DNA of 64,000 nt from Labrenzia sp. OB1 (GCF_001624695.1 NZ_JSEP01000011.1:62001-126000), one strand, 5' to 3'. Counted from the first letter of the stretch, positions 26,875 to 36,625 are shown. Notes: generated from the letters alone by a model not told the origin. Numbers and translations: made by a program.

Positions 26875-27585
26875 ATGTGCACAGTGCTTGATCAAACGGA
26901 ATTGAAAAGCAAACTCAGAGCAATCTCGGAAGCAAACGCAGCCCACCACGTTCTGGATATTCTTGAATCCAACCTTCGGCGTATGGGGGCGACTCATATT
27001 TTGATCACCGGGCTGCCGATGCCGAACCGCCCGATCGACAATCTTGTTCAGCGGTTCCGTTGGCCCGACCAGCGCAATGACGGAATTGAAAGCACCTCGC
27101 TTTCCGCAAACGACAGCGCGCTTATGCTCGGCCTCGGCTCCAACAGAGCCCGGATCTGGACCATAACCGCAGGCGACATGGAGCATTCGGATCTTCTGGC
27201 TTCCGCCGGTGAAGGCAGCCAGATCGTGGTTGTCCCGGTTACGGAACTCTATCCGTTCCAGGCATTCGTATTTGCAAGCGGGCCCTCGCTTCAGGTCAAT
27301 AAATACGATCTTGCCAACCTGGAAGTTCTGTCGGCCGCTGCGTTCTCTCGCCTGCGCGAACTCGGCGTGATTTCCGGACAGCGTCCGGGTGCCCTGTCGA
27401 CCCGTGAGCGCAGGGTTCTCGAACTCACCGCCTATGGCAAGACAGCAGGTCAGATTGCCGACGTGCTCGACATCTCCCAGCGGACTGTCCATGCACATCT
27501 GCAGAACGCCAGTGTCAAGCTGAACGCTTCCAACAAGACGCACACCGTTGTCGAAGCGCTCCGCTACGGCCAGATCAGCGTTTAA
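26875..27585 (+). CDS. LuxR-family transcriptional regulator (solo, non-canonical sensor domain)
   Basis: 236-aa regulator with an N-terminal autoinducer-binding-like domain (about 10-165) and a C-terminal LuxR HTH (LSTRERRVLELTAYGKTAGQIADVLDISQRTVHAHLQNASVKLNASNKTHTVVEAL, about 175-230). The segment after ILITGLPMPNRPIDNL lacks the W-x3-Y pair expected in acyl-homoserine-lactone pockets, and no luxI-like gene is present. AAAGG lies directly before ATG 26875, so the true start may be GTG 26884, nine bases after it. A strong terminator follows. Ligand and targets unknown. Confidence 0.9.
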   Translation: MCTVLDQTELKSKLRAISEANAAHHVLDILESNLRRMGATHILITGLPMPNRPIDNLVQRFRWPDQRNDGIESTSLSANDSALMLGLGSNRARIWTITAGDMEHSDLLASAGEGSQIVVVPVTELYPFQAFVFASGPSLQVNKYDLANLEVLSAAAFSRLRELGVISGQRPGALSTRERRVLELTAYGKTAGQIADVLDISQRTVHAHLQNASVKLNASNKTHTVVEALRYGQISV

Positions 27586-27641
27586 TTTCGGGAAAACCCG
27601 GGACTGAACGTCTTTCTGGTTTTCACTGCAACAAACAATCA

Positions 27642-27667
27642 AGGCGCGCCGGTGGCGCGCCTTTTTC
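27642..27667 (+). terminator. Intrinsic terminator after the LuxR gene
   Basis: AGGCGCGCC (27642-27650) pairs with GGCGCGCCT (27654-27662) around a 3-nt loop, then TTTTC. A textbook GC stem with a T-run. Confidence 0.93.
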
Positions 27668-27730
27668 TATTCCGGTTGATGTTGACTGTAAGGGACCGGC
27701 GCGCCACGTCAGGCGGCAGCGCCAATAGGC

Positions 27731-28138
27731 TCAGTAGGTCATCATCGGCGGCAGGTCCTTGGCCTGGTCGACCCACTTGGTCACCTGGCTTTCGCTGGGC
27801 ACCTGACGCACGAGTTTCTTGTCCGTGTTCACTTCCTGCATCTTCGCCGCAAGATTGACCGCGTTCCGGTTCCTGAGTTCTTTCACCGTATCGACACCAG
27901 CTGCTTCCAGAAGCTCGGAATACTCCTCCCCGACGCCGCTGATGCGCATCAGGTCGGCCATATTGGCCCATTTCAGAATACGCTTGCCGTCAATACCGGT
28001 TTCATCCTCAAGAGCCTTGCGTCCCTTCGGATCCTTCGCCCGTTCAAGGAACGCTTCCGTGGTCTTGATGCCGGCATTACCCAGCTTCTCAGCATAAGTC
28101 GGGCCGATGCCCTCGATTTCAGCAATGGAATAAGACAT
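27731..28138 (-). CDS. DUF4332 helix-hairpin-helix protein
   Basis: 135-aa soluble protein. It begins SIAEIEGIGPTYAEKLGNAGIKTTEAFLERAKDPKGRKALEDETGI and has a second module LMRISGVGEEYSELLEAAGVDTVKELRNRNAVNLAAKM, two helix-hairpin-helix units as in DUF4332. Such proteins are presumed to bind DNA or protein; no activity is established. ATG 28138 has GGGAG at 10 nt. Separated by 45 bp from the next minus-strand gene upstream. Confidence 0.9.
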   Translation of the reverse strand: MSYSIAEIEGIGPTYAEKLGNAGIKTTEAFLERAKDPKGRKALEDETGIDGKRILKWANMADLMRISGVGEEYSELLEAAGVDTVKELRNRNAVNLAAKMQEVNTDKKLVRQVPSESQVTKWVDQAKDLPPMMTY

Positions 28139-28183
28139 CCGCACAGAACTCCCTTCAAGACCGGCGACCGAACGCTGGGGCAG

Positions 28184-28576
28184 TCAGACGATTTGGCTCA
28201 GTCCCGGAATTTGTGAAATCACTTCATCCACAACGTCTTCCCCTGCTTTTTCCTTAGCATATGTAATGAGTTCTTTGGCAACACTTTGAACTCCGTTCAT
28301 ATCGAGTCCGGCATTTGTCAACTCATTTAGCGCCGCCATGGCGCCCATTCCGCCACCCATCATGTTTCCCAGGCCACCCAGAAGGCCGCCACCGGAACTC
28401 TGTTGCTCGCGCGCGGCAACCAGTTCGGTTGCCCCGGGAAGAGCGTCGAAGATGAGCTGCATCTTGTCCTCGGGGCCTTCCTTGTTCAGAAAACCGAGAA
28501 TGATGCCGATAGCATTCCTGGCGACATCCTCATCGATCCCCGCCGCTGTCATGATCCGGTTGACGAGTTCTTCCAT
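28184..28576 (-). CDS. Small helical protein with Gly-rich linker (DUF2267/DUF2780-like)
   Basis: 130-aa protein with an N-terminal helical domain (VNRIMTAAGIDEDVARNAIGIILGFLNKEGPEDKMQLIFDALPGATELV), a Gly/Met-rich linker (GGGLLGGLGNMMGGGMG, about 70-86) and a C-terminal helical region ending in DEVISQIPGLSQIV. The two halves joined by a flexible linker recall DUF2267/DUF2780 proteins; I cannot assign the family firmly. ATG 28576 follows GGGAG. Confidence 0.78.
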   Translation of the reverse strand: MEELVNRIMTAAGIDEDVARNAIGIILGFLNKEGPEDKMQLIFDALPGATELVAAREQQSSGGGLLGGLGNMMGGGMGAMAALNELTNAGLDMNGVQSVAKELITYAKEKAGEDVVDEVISQIPGLSQIV

Positions 28577-28810
28577 ACTATTCTCCCAATTCAACAAACT
28601 TGCACTGCATCCGCCCGGCGCTTCGGGTCCCGTCGCCTCGGCTTTATGGCACTTCGGGTTTCTGACGCTTTAGGTCATAGACTCAAAATAAGCTGGCCCT
28701 CTATACAGGGCCGGATGCACGTCCGTCGATGCTTATACATAGCGTAATTTTGTCCGGGCTGGGTTAGGCTGACAGGTGGATGACCGGATTCGGAGGGAGA
28801 CAGCTAAATC

Positions 28811-30370
28811 GTGACGGCAAAAGACAACATATTTATCGGTGCCAGCACAAAAACCGAAAACCTCGCCCTCAAGCTTGCCAACCGCCATGGCCTCATCGCA
28901 GGCGCGACCGGCACCGGCAAAACCGTTTCCCTGCAAATTCTGGCCGAAGGCTTTTCCAAGGCCGGTGTTCCCGTGTTTTGTGCCGACATCAAGGGCGACC
29001 TGTCGGGCCTGGCCGCGGAAGGCGTTTCCAAGGATTTCCTGGAAAAACGGGCGCAGGAAGTCGGGCTTGAGAAGACCTACAGCTACAAGGCCTTTCCGGC
29101 CGTCTTCTGGGATCTTTTCGGCGAACAGGGCCACCCCATCCGCACGACGGTCTCGGAAATCGGCCCCCTGCTGCTGGCCCGCCTCCTGGAACTCAACGAC
29201 ACTCAGGAAGGCGTGCTCAACATCCTGTTCGAACTGGCCGACGATGAAGGTCTGCTGCTTCTCGACCTCAAGGATCTGCGCGCCATGCTCGCCCATGTGG
29301 CCGAGCGCGCGTCCGAGCTCTCCACCCTTTACGGCAATGTCTCGAAGGCATCCATTGGCGCGATCCAGCGCAGACTTCTGGTGCTTGAGCGCCAGGGTGG
29401 CGAAAACTTCTTCGGTGAGCCGGCACTCGACATCCGAGATCTGATCCGGACCGCGCCGGACGGCCGTGGCGTTGTCAACATTCTGGCAGCAGACAAACTG
29501 ATGACCTCACCGCGGCTCTACGGTGTCTTCCTGCTCTGGCTGCTGTCCGAGCTCTTCGAGGAATTGCCTGAAATCGGCGATCCGGAAAAACCGAAGCTCG
29601 TGTTTTTCTTCGATGAGGCCCATCTTCTGTTCACCGATGCCCCCAAGGCATTGATCGAAAAGGTGGAGCAGGTCGTGCGCCTGATCCGCTCCAAGGGTGT
29701 CGGCGTCTATTTCGTCACCCAGAACCCGCTCGATGTTCCCGAAACCGTGCTGTCCCAGCTAGGCAACCGCATTCAGCACGCCCTTCGGGCGTTCACGCCG
29801 CGCGACCAGAAGGCCGTCCGCGCCGCGGCCGAAACCTTCCGGCCGAACCCGGATCTCGATACCGAGCGCGTCATCACCGAGCTGGGTGTCGGCGAGGCAC
29901 TGGTTTCCACTCTGGAAGGCAAGGGCATCCCATCCGTCGTTCAACGCACGCTGATCCGCCCGCCCTCCTCGCGGCTTGGCCCGATCACGAAGGCCGAGCG
30001 GCGCACGCTCATACAGTCCGGCCCTGTCTTCGGCATATACGACCGCACAAAGGACAGGAAATCCGCCTATGAAATCCTGACCGGCCGCGCGGAAGAAACG
30101 CAGCGCCAGGAAGAGCGCCGCAGGCAGAAGGAAGACAATCAGGCCCGCAAGCATGGCGAACCGCGACGGACCCGTTCCGGGTTCCAGTTGCCGGACTTTG
30201 GCCGCGATGATCGCCCGCGCCGGGACAGTGTGCAACGCCGTTCGAACCGGCGCAGCCAACGCGACAACGTGCTGGAAGCCGGCCTCAAATCGGCCGCCCG
30301 AAGTCTTGGCACCTCGCTCGGCAGAGCGTTGGTGCGAGGTCTTCTCGGCTCGCTGAAGCGCGGTAACTGA
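28811..30370 (+). CDS. HerA-like ATPase, DUF853 family
   Basis: 519-aa AAA/FtsK-HerA superfamily ATPase. Walker A GATGTGKT lies at about residues 31-38 and Walker [13 protein letters not shown] near 263-274; the arginine-containing segment [45 protein letters not shown] matches DUF853 proteins. A basic, low-complexity region (about 430-490, rich in Arg/Gln/Asp) precedes the C-terminus. The start is GTG at 28811, with GGAGGGAG 12 nt upstream. No NurA nuclease is adjacent, so a role in DNA end processing is not supported. The CDF gene starts 8 bp downstream. Confidence 0.9.
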   Translation: MTAKDNIFIGASTKTENLALKLANRHGLIAGATGTGKTVSLQILAEGFSKAGVPVFCADIKGDLSGLAAEGVSKDFLEKRAQEVGLEKTYSYKAFPAVFWDLFGEQGHPIRTTVSEIGPLLLARLLELNDTQEGVLNILFELADDEGLLLLDLKDLRAMLAHVAERASELSTLYGNVSKASIGAIQRRLLVLERQGGENFFGEPALDIRDLIRTAPDGRGVVNILAADKLMTSPRLYGVFLLWLLSELFEELPEIGDPEKPKLVFFFDEAHLLFTDAPKALIEKVEQVVRLIRSKGVGVYFVTQNPLDVPETVLSQLGNRIQHALRAFTPRDQKAVRAAAETFRPNPDLDTERVITELGVGEALVSTLEGKGIPSVVQRTLIRPPSSRLGPITKAERRTLIQSGPVFGIYDRTKDRKSAYEILTGRAEETQRQEERRRQKEDNQARKHGEPRRTRSGFQLPDFGRDDRPRRDSVQRRSNRRSQRDNVLEAGLKSAARSLGTSLGRALVRGLLGSLKRGN

Positions 30371-30378
30371 GCTCACCC

Positions 30379-31317
30379 ATGACCGACGACAGGGCACAAC
30401 ATCTGGCCGTTGAGCGCAAGGCGCTTGCCTTGGGCAAATGGGCCAATCTCTTCATGGCCTTCGCCGGAATCGCAACTGCCTGGGCCTCGCGATCCGATGC
30501 GATGCTGGTGGACGGACTCTATTCGGCTGTGAACTTCGCCTCTGCGATTGCAGCGGCTCGAATTGGCGCCCGTGTCGGCCTGCCGCCCACCCGCACCCGT
30601 CCCTGGGGGCACGACTTCGACGAAGTGCTCTACGTGACGTTCCGCAGCCTGATCCTGATCGGGGTGCTGGTGTTCGCCGGCTTCGTTGCCGGAACAAAGA
30701 TCTGGACGTTCTTCTCCGGCGGCAACGTACCCGAACTGATTTTCGGTCCGATCGCGGTCTACGCCGTTGTCATCGTTGCCATCTGCCTGGGTCTGGCCTT
30801 GAATTACTACCGCGCCTACCACCGGACGGGAAAACGCAGCTCGATCCTGAAGATGGAATCCCGCGCCGCCATGATCGACGGCGCGCTCAGCCTCGGCTCC
30901 GGAGCCGCGCTGCTGTCCCTGCCTTTTCTGGAGGGAACGTTTCTGGGGCCTTACGTCCCAATCGGCGACGCCGTGATCGTGCTTCTGCTGATCTCGGCAA
31001 TCATCTGGCAGCCCCTCGCAACCTTTCGCAATACTCTTGCCGACCTTGCCGGCGTCAGTGCCCCGAGCGGCACATATGCCAAAGCCGCACGGACTTCGCG
31101 GGATGTTGCGCGGGAGAAGGGCTACAAGTTTCACCGCGCTGCCGTTCTGCAGGCCGGGCGCATGCATTGGGTCGTGGTCTATCTCGATCCGGAATTGCCC
31201 ATTCGGGCAAAAGATGTGGATGCATTCCGTGACCTTCTGGCAGCCCGCCTTGAGGACCGCATCGGGCCGACACGGGTGGAAGTCGTTGTAACCGCATCCG
31301 ATGGCCTTAGGGCGTAA
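30379..31317 (+). CDS. Cation diffusion facilitator family transporter
   Basis: Inner-membrane divalent-metal exporter-type protein, 312 aa with about five or six hydrophobic segments. SRSDAMLVDGLYSAVNFASAIAAARIG near residues 38-65 carries the family Asp-rich TM2, and MESRAAMIDGALSLGSGAALL the TM5 equivalent; the cytosolic C-terminal domain follows (about 225-310). TM2 shows D-x3-D and TM5 D-only, so the metal site is not the classical HxxxD/HxxxD and the metal is uncertain. Starts 8 bp after the HerA-like gene. Confidence 0.87.
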   Translation: MTDDRAQHLAVERKALALGKWANLFMAFAGIATAWASRSDAMLVDGLYSAVNFASAIAAARIGARVGLPPTRTRPWGHDFDEVLYVTFRSLILIGVLVFAGFVAGTKIWTFFSGGNVPELIFGPIAVYAVVIVAICLGLALNYYRAYHRTGKRSSILKMESRAAMIDGALSLGSGAALLSLPFLEGTFLGPYVPIGDAVIVLLLISAIIWQPLATFRNTLADLAGVSAPSGTYAKAARTSRDVAREKGYKFHRAAVLQAGRMHWVVVYLDPELPIRAKDVDAFRDLLAARLEDRIGPTRVEVVVTASDGLRA

Positions 31318-31401
31318 AACACGTCAAAAATCCTCATGGTAACAAGATGCTTACCCATGGGCGCTATATTTGCCTGAACAATCAATCGCAGGTGGGCCGC
31401 T

Positions 31402-33327
31402 ATGCGTAACCGGGGCAATCGAACATTCTTTTCAATCAGTTGTGTCTGCTTGAAATTTCCGCGTTCAACCATGAGAGCACTGCTTCTGTTCTGGCTGGTC
31501 ATGATCGGGATCGTCCCCGGCTTGCCGGCAAGCGCCCGGGCCCAGGACACGGCCACGCCGGACGTTGCGACTACAGAAGGGCCAGCGACACTTGATTCCG
31601 ACCGGGTCGAACAGGCCAGGCTGTATCTGCGCGACAATCCAATATCGCCTCCGGACACCACAAGTCCCCGCGCGACGCTCGAGAGCTTTGTCTTCATCAT
31701 GCGCGAGGCAAGCCTATTGTGGAACTCTGTGCGTCAGGACTATGAAAACAGCAACCGGATTTTCCTGACCGAGAAACAACGCGAGAAGCTGGTGATGATC
31801 ACCGCGCTGCTGGAAAAGGCGGCGCAAACCTTTGACCTTTCGGAAATTCCTGTAACCTCCCGTGAACGGGCCGGCATCGAGATCGCCCTGCAGCTTCAGG
31901 AAATTCTGGACCGTATTCCGGCGCACGACTTTTCCGCCATTCCCGGATTTCCCGCAGGCCGTTTCGTACATTCCGCTGGCAGTGCGAGCCTGCCCGACCG
32001 GTGGATGCTGCCAAGCACCAGCATCAGCATCCTGCGCCAGGAGGCAGGCGAACAGAGGGGCAACTTTCTGTTCTCGGCAGATTCTGTCGGCAGGATCCCA
32101 GACGACTATGCCGTCGTGAGTGTTCTGCCCCTGCGCGCGGATCGCGGCGAGGACCTGTTTCAATATTACATCTACACACCCGGCAATCTCATTGCCCCGC
32201 ACTGGTATGAATATATCGAGGCCGGTCCGAACTGGCTCCATGGACATTTCGCCGACCAGGCCTACTGGCAGTGGCTGGCGCTCCTCACCCTGCTCGCGGC
32301 CTATGCGGCCTGCGCGGGTTTCTTCATCCGCTGGCGCAAGTGGCGGGCCGTATCCGTGGATGAACGCACCCGGGTCGGTCACTCGATCCTCAACCCCGTT
32401 CTCGTGATCCTGAGCGCGGTGGTTTTCCGCTATCTGTGTGAGGATCATATCAACATCACCGGCGCGGTGCTTGTCGCGATCACGACCATCACGACGGCGG
32501 TGATCTGGTCCGCAACCGCCTGGCTCGTCTATCACGCGCTGCAACTGATCTATCTGTGGTTCGTACGCGGACCGGGCACGGCGCGGCAGGGTCTCGACGC
32601 CAGCTTGCTGCGAACCGGCTTCCGGGTGTTTTCCCTGGCCATCGCCCTGATCGTTCTCGGATACGGAGCCACCCAGATCGGCATCCCGATCTACGGCGTC
32701 ATCGCCGGTCTGGGCGTCGGCGGTCTGGCTATCGCGCTCGCGGCCCAGCCAACGATTGAAAATCTGATCGGAGGCGTCATTCTCTATGCCGACCGGATGG
32801 TCCGTGTCGGCGAGTTCTGCCAATGTGACGAACTTGCCGGCACCATTGAATCCATCGGGATCAGGTCGACGCGTATCCGCGCGCTCGACAGGACGGTCAT
32901 CACCATCGCCAATGCCGATCTCGCCAGACGCAAGATCATCAATTTCAGCGAGCGCGACCAGTTTCATTTCCGGCACATATTCGGACTGCGATACGACACG
33001 GAACCGGAGAACCTGAAAAAGATTCTTGCCGCGATTCGTGACTATCTGACCGCCCACGAGAGGGTTCTTGCCGATACGACACGTGTCCGGATGATCGGTT
33101 TCAACGACTATGCCGTCCCGGTCGAGGCCTATGCCTATGTGCTCGCTCCGGACTATTCCGGGTTCCTTGAAATACAGGAGCAGATGCTCTTCGACATTCG
33201 CGCCATCATAGAGACCAATGGCTCGGGCTTCGCGTATCCTTCCTCCACCGTCTACCTGTCCAGGGACAGCGAAATGCCGGCCGAAACCATCGGTCGGCAG
33301 ACCGGAAAGGACCGGCGGGTCGCCTGA
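31402..33327 (+). CDS. MscS-type mechanosensitive channel family protein
   Basis: 641-aa inner-membrane protein with a long N-terminal periplasmic part. The signal peptide is MRALLLFWLVMIGIVPGLPASARAQ if translation starts at 31471; the upstream ATG 31402 has the better ribosome site (AGGTGGG), so the start is open. Four or five membrane segments span about residues 285-450, ending in the MscS pore region GAFSLA-equivalent (YGVIAGLGVGGLAIALAAQPTIENLIGGVILYADR). The beta domain FCQCDELAGTIESIGIRSTRIRALDRTVITIANADL and a cytosolic C-terminus follow. It protects against osmotic downshock in the family; specific role unknown. Confidence 0.92.
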   Translation: MRNRGNRTFFSISCVCLKFPRSTMRALLLFWLVMIGIVPGLPASARAQDTATPDVATTEGPATLDSDRVEQARLYLRDNPISPPDTTSPRATLESFVFIMREASLLWNSVRQDYENSNRIFLTEKQREKLVMITALLEKAAQTFDLSEIPVTSRERAGIEIALQLQEILDRIPAHDFSAIPGFPAGRFVHSAGSASLPDRWMLPSTSISILRQEAGEQRGNFLFSADSVGRIPDDYAVVSVLPLRADRGEDLFQYYIYTPGNLIAPHWYEYIEAGPNWLHGHFADQAYWQWLALLTLLAAYAACAGFFIRWRKWRAVSVDERTRVGHSILNPVLVILSAVVFRYLCEDHINITGAVLVAITTITTAVIWSATAWLVYHALQLIYLWFVRGPGTARQGLDASLLRTGFRVFSLAIALIVLGYGATQIGIPIYGVIAGLGVGGLAIALAAQPTIENLIGGVILYADRMVRVGEFCQCDELAGTIESIGIRSTRIRALDRTVITIANADLARRKIINFSERDQFHFRHIFGLRYDTEPENLKKILAAIRDYLTAHERVLADTTRVRMIGFNDYAVPVEAYAYVLAPDYSGFLEIQEQMLFDIRAIIETNGSGFAYPSSTVYLSRDSEMPAETIGRQTGKDRRVA

Positions 33328-33365
33328 GGGCAAGACTGTCGCAAGCGGCGCAAGCAAACGGAAAA

Positions 33366-33388
33366 GAGCGCAATATCCATTTGCGCTC
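33366..33388. terminator. Hairpin between the MscS and M20 peptidase genes
   Basis: GAGCGCAA and TTGCGCTC are exact reverse complements around a 7-nt loop, 39 bp after the channel stop. There is no T-run directly after it, so termination is only suggested. Confidence 0.4.
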
Positions 33389-33477
33389 AAAGCTCTGTTG
33401 TGGCCTTTTAGGGTCCTTCCGAAAGAGGCCGTTTCGGTTCGGCCCGCTCGAATCCGTTAAAATTTCAAGGATCCATC

Positions 33478-34866
33478 ATGAGTTCCATCGATAAGGTCTT
33501 GTCGCATATCGACGCCAATCTCGAGTCCAGTCTCGAGCGTCTGTTTCATCTTCTTAAAATCAAGAGCATTTCCACAGACCCGGCCTTCGCCGAGCCCTGC
33601 CGCGAAGCCGCCACCTGGCTCGCCGGCGAATTGAACTCGATTGGAATTGCGGCATCGGTTCGCAGCACCAGCGGTCATCCAATGGTTGTCGGCCACCGCC
33701 AGTCCGGAAAACCGGGCCCGCATGTGCTGTTTTACGGCCATTATGATGTTCAGCCGGTCGACCCGCTCGACCTGTGGGACAGGGATCCTTTCGATCCTGC
33801 CATCGTCACGCGTGAGGACGGCACCAGGGTGATCGTCGCCCGAGGCGCATCCGACGACAAGGGTCAGCTCATGACCTTCGTCGAGGCTGCCCGCGCTTTC
33901 ATCGCCGAAACCGGTGATCTGCCTGTGGACGTCACCATCCTGTTCGAGGGGGAAGAAGAATCCGGCTCGCCATCTCTTCACCCCTTTCTCAAAGCCAACA
34001 AGGACGAACTGTCCTGCGACCTCGCACTCGTTTGCGACACCGGCATGTGGGATCCTTCGACCCCGGCAATCTCCGTCATGCTGCGCGGCATGGTGGGCGA
34101 CGAAATCATCGTCAAGGCGGCCAGCCGTGACCTGCATTCGGGCATGTATGGCGGTTCGGCGCAGAACCCGAACCATATCGTGGCGAACATCATCGCAGGC
34201 CTGCATGATGAAAACGGCCGGGTCACGCTGCCCGGTTTCTACGATGGCGTCATCGAAGTGCCGGACCAGGTAAAGCAGATGTGGGAGAAGCTCGGATTTA
34301 CCGCCGAGAGTTTCCTTGGCGAGGTCGGACTGGAATTCCCCCGCGGTGAAAAGGACCGCACGGCGCTGGAGCATATCTGGACCCGCCCGACCGCGGAAGT
34401 GAACGGCATGTGGGGCGGCTATCAGGGTGCGGGATCCAAGACCGTCATTCCGGCCGAAGCCCATGCCAAGTTCACGTTCCGGCTGGTCGGCGATCAGGAC
34501 CCGACAAAGGTGCAGGAGAGCTTCCGCGCCTATGTCCGCTCGAAAATTCCCGCCGACTGCACCGTGGACTTCATCGCCAAGGAGGGCAGCCCCGCCCTGC
34601 GCCTCGACTTTGCAATGCCGGCGCTGGAAAAAGGCAAGAAGGCGCTCAAGGATGAATGGGGCAAGGAGGCCGCACTTACCGGCATGGGTGGTTCCATCCC
34701 GATCGTCGGCGATTTCAAGCGCATGCTGGGCATGGATTCCCTTCTCATCGGCTTCGCCCAGGATGATGACCAGATCCATTCCCCGAACGAAAAATACAAT
34801 CTGACCAGCTTCCACAAGGGCATCCGGTCCTGGGCCCGCGTCCTGAACGAACTGGCGGACGAGTGA
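33478..34866 (+). CDS. M20/M25/M40 family dipeptidase
   Basis: Cytoplasmic zinc metallopeptidase, 462 aa. First metal His lies in FYGHYDVQPV near residue 80, bridging Asp in RGASDDKGQ near 123, catalytic Glu pair in FEGEEESGS near 158, and the final His in the C-terminal NEKYNLTSFHKGI. The dimerisation lid (about 195-360) includes SRDLHSGMYGG. Matches the carnosinase-like M20 subgroup that hydrolyses dipeptides. No signal peptide. Confidence 0.94.
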   Translation: MSSIDKVLSHIDANLESSLERLFHLLKIKSISTDPAFAEPCREAATWLAGELNSIGIAASVRSTSGHPMVVGHRQSGKPGPHVLFYGHYDVQPVDPLDLWDRDPFDPAIVTREDGTRVIVARGASDDKGQLMTFVEAARAFIAETGDLPVDVTILFEGEEESGSPSLHPFLKANKDELSCDLALVCDTGMWDPSTPAISVMLRGMVGDEIIVKAASRDLHSGMYGGSAQNPNHIVANIIAGLHDENGRVTLPGFYDGVIEVPDQVKQMWEKLGFTAESFLGEVGLEFPRGEKDRTALEHIWTRPTAEVNGMWGGYQGAGSKTVIPAEAHAKFTFRLVGDQDPTKVQESFRAYVRSKIPADCTVDFIAKEGSPALRLDFAMPALEKGKKALKDEWGKEAALTGMGGSIPIVGDFKRMLGMDSLLIGFAQDDDQIHSPNEKYNLTSFHKGIRSWARVLNELADE

Positions 34867-35013
34867 ATTGAGATAACATGTCCCGTGTCGGGAACGACGC
34901 GGGATGGTCCGATATTGTCAAATGGAACCTTTTTCAGCTTTCCTTGTTCCCCCGTGAAAGCCTCGGTTCCGGCAGGCGCCACAAGCACCCGGCCACCCCA
35001 CAGGAGTGTACTT

Positions 35014-35595
35014 ATGAAATCTCTTTGCGTCTTTTGCGGCTCCAGCCACGGCGCCAGTGAAGCTTATGGCCAGGCTGCGGCGGCAACCGGCCGTGTCATC
35101 GCCGAGCGGGGTTACCGGCTTGTCTACGGCGGCGCCAAGGTCGGATTGATGGGAACGGTCGCGGACGCGACCCTTGCGGCCGGCGGCGAGGTGATCGGCG
35201 TTCTGCCGGAAGCCCTCCAGGAAAAGGAGATCGGGCACCAGGGCCTGAGCGAACTGCACCTTGTCGGCTCGATGCACGAGCGCAAGGCATTGATGGCCGA
35301 TCTCTCCGACGGCTTCATCGCCCTGCCCGGCGGTGTCGGCACGCTGGAGGAAATTTTCGAGGTCTGGACCTGGGGCCAGCTCGGTTATCATCAAAAGCCA
35401 TGCGGCTTCTTGAACATCGAAGGATACTACGATCACCTGATCGCCTTTCTCGATCACCAGACCCGGGAGGGCTTTACCAAAAAGGTGATGCGCGACATGG
35501 CGATGTTCGCCGGCACGCCGGAGGGCCTGGTCGAACAATTCAATTCCTACACACCGCCCACGTCTCCCAAATGGATTAACCGGGAGGAAACCTGA
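35014..35595 (+). CDS. LOG family protein (TIGR00730), cytokinin riboside 5'-monophosphate phosphoribohydrolase-like
   Basis: 193-aa cytoplasmic Rossmann-fold enzyme. The signature is SMHERKALM near residues 88-96 followed by PGGVGTLEEIFEVWTW near 108-123, where the two Glu and the PGGxGT loop form the active site. Family members release adenine-type bases from nucleoside monophosphates. ATG 35014 has AGGAG at 7 nt; an earlier in-frame ATG at 34885 lacks a good site. Confidence 0.94.
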   Translation: MKSLCVFCGSSHGASEAYGQAAAATGRVIAERGYRLVYGGAKVGLMGTVADATLAAGGEVIGVLPEALQEKEIGHQGLSELHLVGSMHERKALMADLSDGFIALPGGVGTLEEIFEVWTWGQLGYHQKPCGFLNIEGYYDHLIAFLDHQTREGFTKKVMRDMAMFAGTPEGLVEQFNSYTPPTSPKWINREET

Positions 35596-35742
35596 GCATT
35601 TGCGGGATTGATTTCCCGGGCATCGGGTGGATCCGGGTCGATTGTCCACAGGACAATCTGCTCCCTTTGCAAACAGGACGTTAGTTGGTAAGTCCGTTGT
35701 CCAGACCGCGCTCCGACGCGCGGCCGAAACTCTTTCCGAGAA

Positions 35743-36339
35743 ATGTTTATGCGTAAAAGAGCTGCCGGTTTTGCATGTCTACTTGCTCTTACAGGAGCCG
35801 CGTGTTCTCCCACCTCCGATTATGACGGCACATCCGGCCGTCTGGTCAGGACCTCAAATCTGACATTGGTGCAGATCACCGAGGACAGTATCGGCGGGAT
35901 CACCAGCGAGACCACTTACGGCTCGAAGGCAATCGAAGCCGCCCTGCCCGGCTTCACCACGGAAGGCATTCAGACCGCCGAGGAAGACAGGACGGAATGG
36001 GCACTGGCCGCCTTCAACAGCGATGGCTTCCAGGTCCTTCAGATCTTCAAGGGCAATGACGGCAAGGTCCGCACAGTACACGGTGTGACCCATCATCTTC
36101 AGGGCCCTAACGGCGAACGCATCGGCATGACCTTCGGAGAAGTCGGCTCGGCCCGCGTGGACTGCCGTGTCGGCAACAACCTTTGGCGCGGCATGGCGAT
36201 CTGCAAATCGCAGGGTCATCCGAATGTCGAGCTGGTCTACGCAATCCCCGGATACCAGGGCCCGTTCGATCAGCTGCCGGCGTCCAACGACCTGTTCGAC
36301 GCCGAACTTCAGCGTATTCTCTGGACGCCGAAGAGCTAG
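35743..36339 (+). CDS. DUF1131 family lipoprotein (YfeY-like)
   Basis: Outer-membrane-type lipoprotein of 198 aa with a lipobox LTGAAC (Cys at about residue 21). The mature protein shows the DUF1131 pattern known from E. coli YfeY: IEAALPGF, FQVLQIFKGNDGKVRTVHGV, a Gly-rich IGMTFGEVG turn, two Cys, and a closing LQRILW near the end. ATG 35749 may be the real start, since GAG lies 9 nt before it. The stop TAG is the first base pair of the MITE boundary, so the present C-terminus may be shaped by that insertion. YfeY is envelope-stress regulated in enterobacteria; nothing here shows that. Confidence 0.82.
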   Translation: MFMRKRAAGFACLLALTGAACSPTSDYDGTSGRLVRTSNLTLVQITEDSIGGITSETTYGSKAIEAALPGFTTEGIQTAEEDRTEWALAAFNSDGFQVLQIFKGNDGKVRTVHGVTHHLQGPNGERIGMTFGEVGSARVDCRVGNNLWRGMAICKSQGHPNVELVYAIPGYQGPFDQLPASNDLFDAELQRILWTPKS

Positions 36340-36602
36340 GGCGTAAACTCATAAATGAAGATGAAATGGTTTGAGGCGAATTGGTCTTCATCAAGGAGCG
36401 AAAGCGCAGGAAATGTGGTTCATTTTCAAGCCTTTTGCGACGCAGAGGAGGACCAATTCGGTCAAATCCGAAGGACATGGAAATGGCTTCACCCCTTGTC
36501 GTCAGCGTGCTTGACCGGGCAGGAAGCCCGCTCATCGCACGCTTCCTAACGGGGTTTCGCCATTTCCCATGCCATTTCGTCTTCATTTATGAGTTTACGC
36601 CC
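36339..36602. mobile_element. 264-bp MITE with 31-bp terminal inverted repeats
   Basis: The element begins GGGCGTAAACTCATAAATGA and ends with its reverse complement: the 31-bp ends (36339-36369 and 36572-36602) differ at one position. Inside are further inverted repeats, CGAATTGGTC (36377-36386) against GACCAATTCG (36451-36460), and CATGGAAATGGC near 36476 against GCCATTTCCCATG near 36560. It encodes no transposase, so it must be moved in trans. It lies between two convergent genes, touching the stop of one and 24 bp from the other. Flanks read CTA and TGG, so no clear target duplication is seen. Confidence 0.85.
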
Positions 36603-36625
36603 TGGGCTACCGACCCTGGTTAGGC

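Noticed and set aside
31714..33390. 558-codon open frame antisense to the MscS-type channel
   Set aside because: Shadow of a well-supported gene with clear membrane and channel motifs; Arg/Gly-rich product without domains.
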